Assembly: GCA_964534765.1 (NCBI GenBank)
Contig: CAZHRJ010000177.1
Coordinates: 1 to 5,337 of the forward strand
DNA length: 5,337 nucleotides
Direction of reading: 5' to 3'
DNA from: CAZHRJ01 sp964534765
GTDB lineage: Bacteria; Lindowbacteria; 2-12-FULL-62-27
Part shown: positions 4,994-5,337 of the stretch, piece after piece
Position numbering within the stretch: the first letter of the stretch is position 1
Layout: every line of letters starts with the position of its first letter
Translations under genes and position numbers: made by a program
The notes under the pieces: generated by a model
Database searches by the model: none
What the model saw: only the letters and a program-made list of their open reading frames with translations
What the model was told of the DNA's origin: nothing

Positions 4994-5325
4994 ATGCGAA
5001 TGATCCGCCGGGAGGCCGGGAAGATGCTGGGACGTCTCATGAAGGAGTTTCCCGCGGTCGCGCTGGTGGGCCCCCGCCAGGCGGGCAAGACGACCCTGGC
5101 CCGGACGGGGTTCCCGCGCGCCGCGTACTGGGATTTCGATCGCGCGGCGGACCGCGCGCGCATGGATATCGCGCCGGAGGAGTCGCTCCGGGCATCCCGA
5201 TCTCCTGCGATTCTGGACGAGGCCCAGCGCCTCCCCGATGTTTTTTCGACGTTGCGGTCGGTCATCGACGAGCGTCGAAAGGCTCACGGGCGATTTCTGA
5301 TCCTCGGATCGGCATCGCCTACGAT
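4994..5325 (+). CDS. AAA_14 family ATPase, 5' part only (ATPase 3)
   Basis: The only plus-strand gene, running off the contig end. About 110 native residues are present. Walker A is GPRQAGKTT (26-34), preceded by the short amphipathic helix REAGKMLGRLMKEFPAVALV. YWDFDRAADRARM (45-57) is the usual 'nLe/D' loop. Walker B is AILDEAQRLPD (72-82), followed by the helix FSTLRSVIDERR and the strand FLILGSASP (101-109). The GSASP loop replaces the GSQNF loop of the two minus-strand paralogues, so this is a different subgroup. The DUF4143-type C-terminus is expected but unseen. The ATG at 4994 follows the -10 box directly; a second Met codon at 5000 is an alternative start. The reading after 5325 is adapter, so the apparent final residues are artefactual. 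The gene is divergent from the LptE-like gene and shares a 212-bp control region with it. Confidence 0.9.
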
Positions 5326-5337
5326 CTGTCTCTTATA
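5326..5337 (+). other. Residual Nextera/Tn5 mosaic-end adapter at contig end
   Basis: The last 12 bases, CTGTCTCTTATA, equal the first 12 bases of the 19-base mosaic-end adapter read-through sequence used in tagmentation libraries. An exact 12-base match ending precisely at the sequence edge is very unlikely by chance. It interrupts the ATPase 3 reading frame and should be trimmed. Confidence 0.9.

Noticed and set aside
1..5337. CRISPR array, tRNA, rRNA or riboswitch
   Set aside because: I saw no regularly spaced direct repeats, cloverleaf-like sequence with a CCA end, rRNA-like segment or known leader motif on either strand.

Overview
The window reads as one metagenomic contig, about 55% GC, from a Gram-negative-type bacterium. 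It encodes a secreted protein with a typical signal peptide that resembles an LPS-assembly (LptE-type) protein, IS4-type transposase sequence, and several copies of the AAA_14/DUF4143 ATPase family, which is often multiplied in PVC-type and candidate-phylum genomes. The taxonomic guess (PVC-like lineage) is weak. The last 12 bases match the Tn5 mosaic-end (Nextera) adapter, so the right edge is a contig end carrying library adapter, not native sequence.

Layout, left to right. 1-465 (minus): a fragment of a HisKA_3 sensor histidine kinase whose H-box frame is out of register with an upstream GAF-like frame. 462-1649 (minus): complete AAA_14-DUF4143 ATPase (ATPase 1), with promoter and strong Shine-Dalgarno upstream. 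1650-1975: intergenic DNA holding that promoter, a 22-codon relic of the NTF2-like tail of the 3231-4217 gene, and a purine-rich tract with a GGGAC/GTCCC inverted repeat. 1976-3208 (minus): a second complete paralogue (ATPase 2), whose near-consensus promoter would give a leaderless mRNA. 3231-4217 (minus): an uninterrupted chimeric frame in which an IS4-type DUF4372 transposase N-terminus is joined in frame to a strand-rich, NTF2-like protein. 4287-4781 (minus): small secreted LptE-like protein. 4782-4993: divergent regulatory region. 4994-5325 (plus): the 5' part of a third AAA_14 ATPase (ATPase 3), also with a leaderless-type promoter and a perfect inverted repeat.

The unifying theme is a rearranged accessory locus with three solo, individually promoted AAA_14-type ATPases. 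Both minus-strand ATPases are preceded by the same NTF2-like gene tail, complete before ATPase 2 and a relic before ATPase 1. This suggests that a [tail + ATPase] module was duplicated in tandem and then diverged. IS4 activity has replaced the start of the upstream NTF2-like gene. The ATPases carry a C-terminal D...ExK nuclease-like signature. Their biological role cannot be deduced from this window; no classical toxin-antitoxin or defence partner gene is visible beside them.
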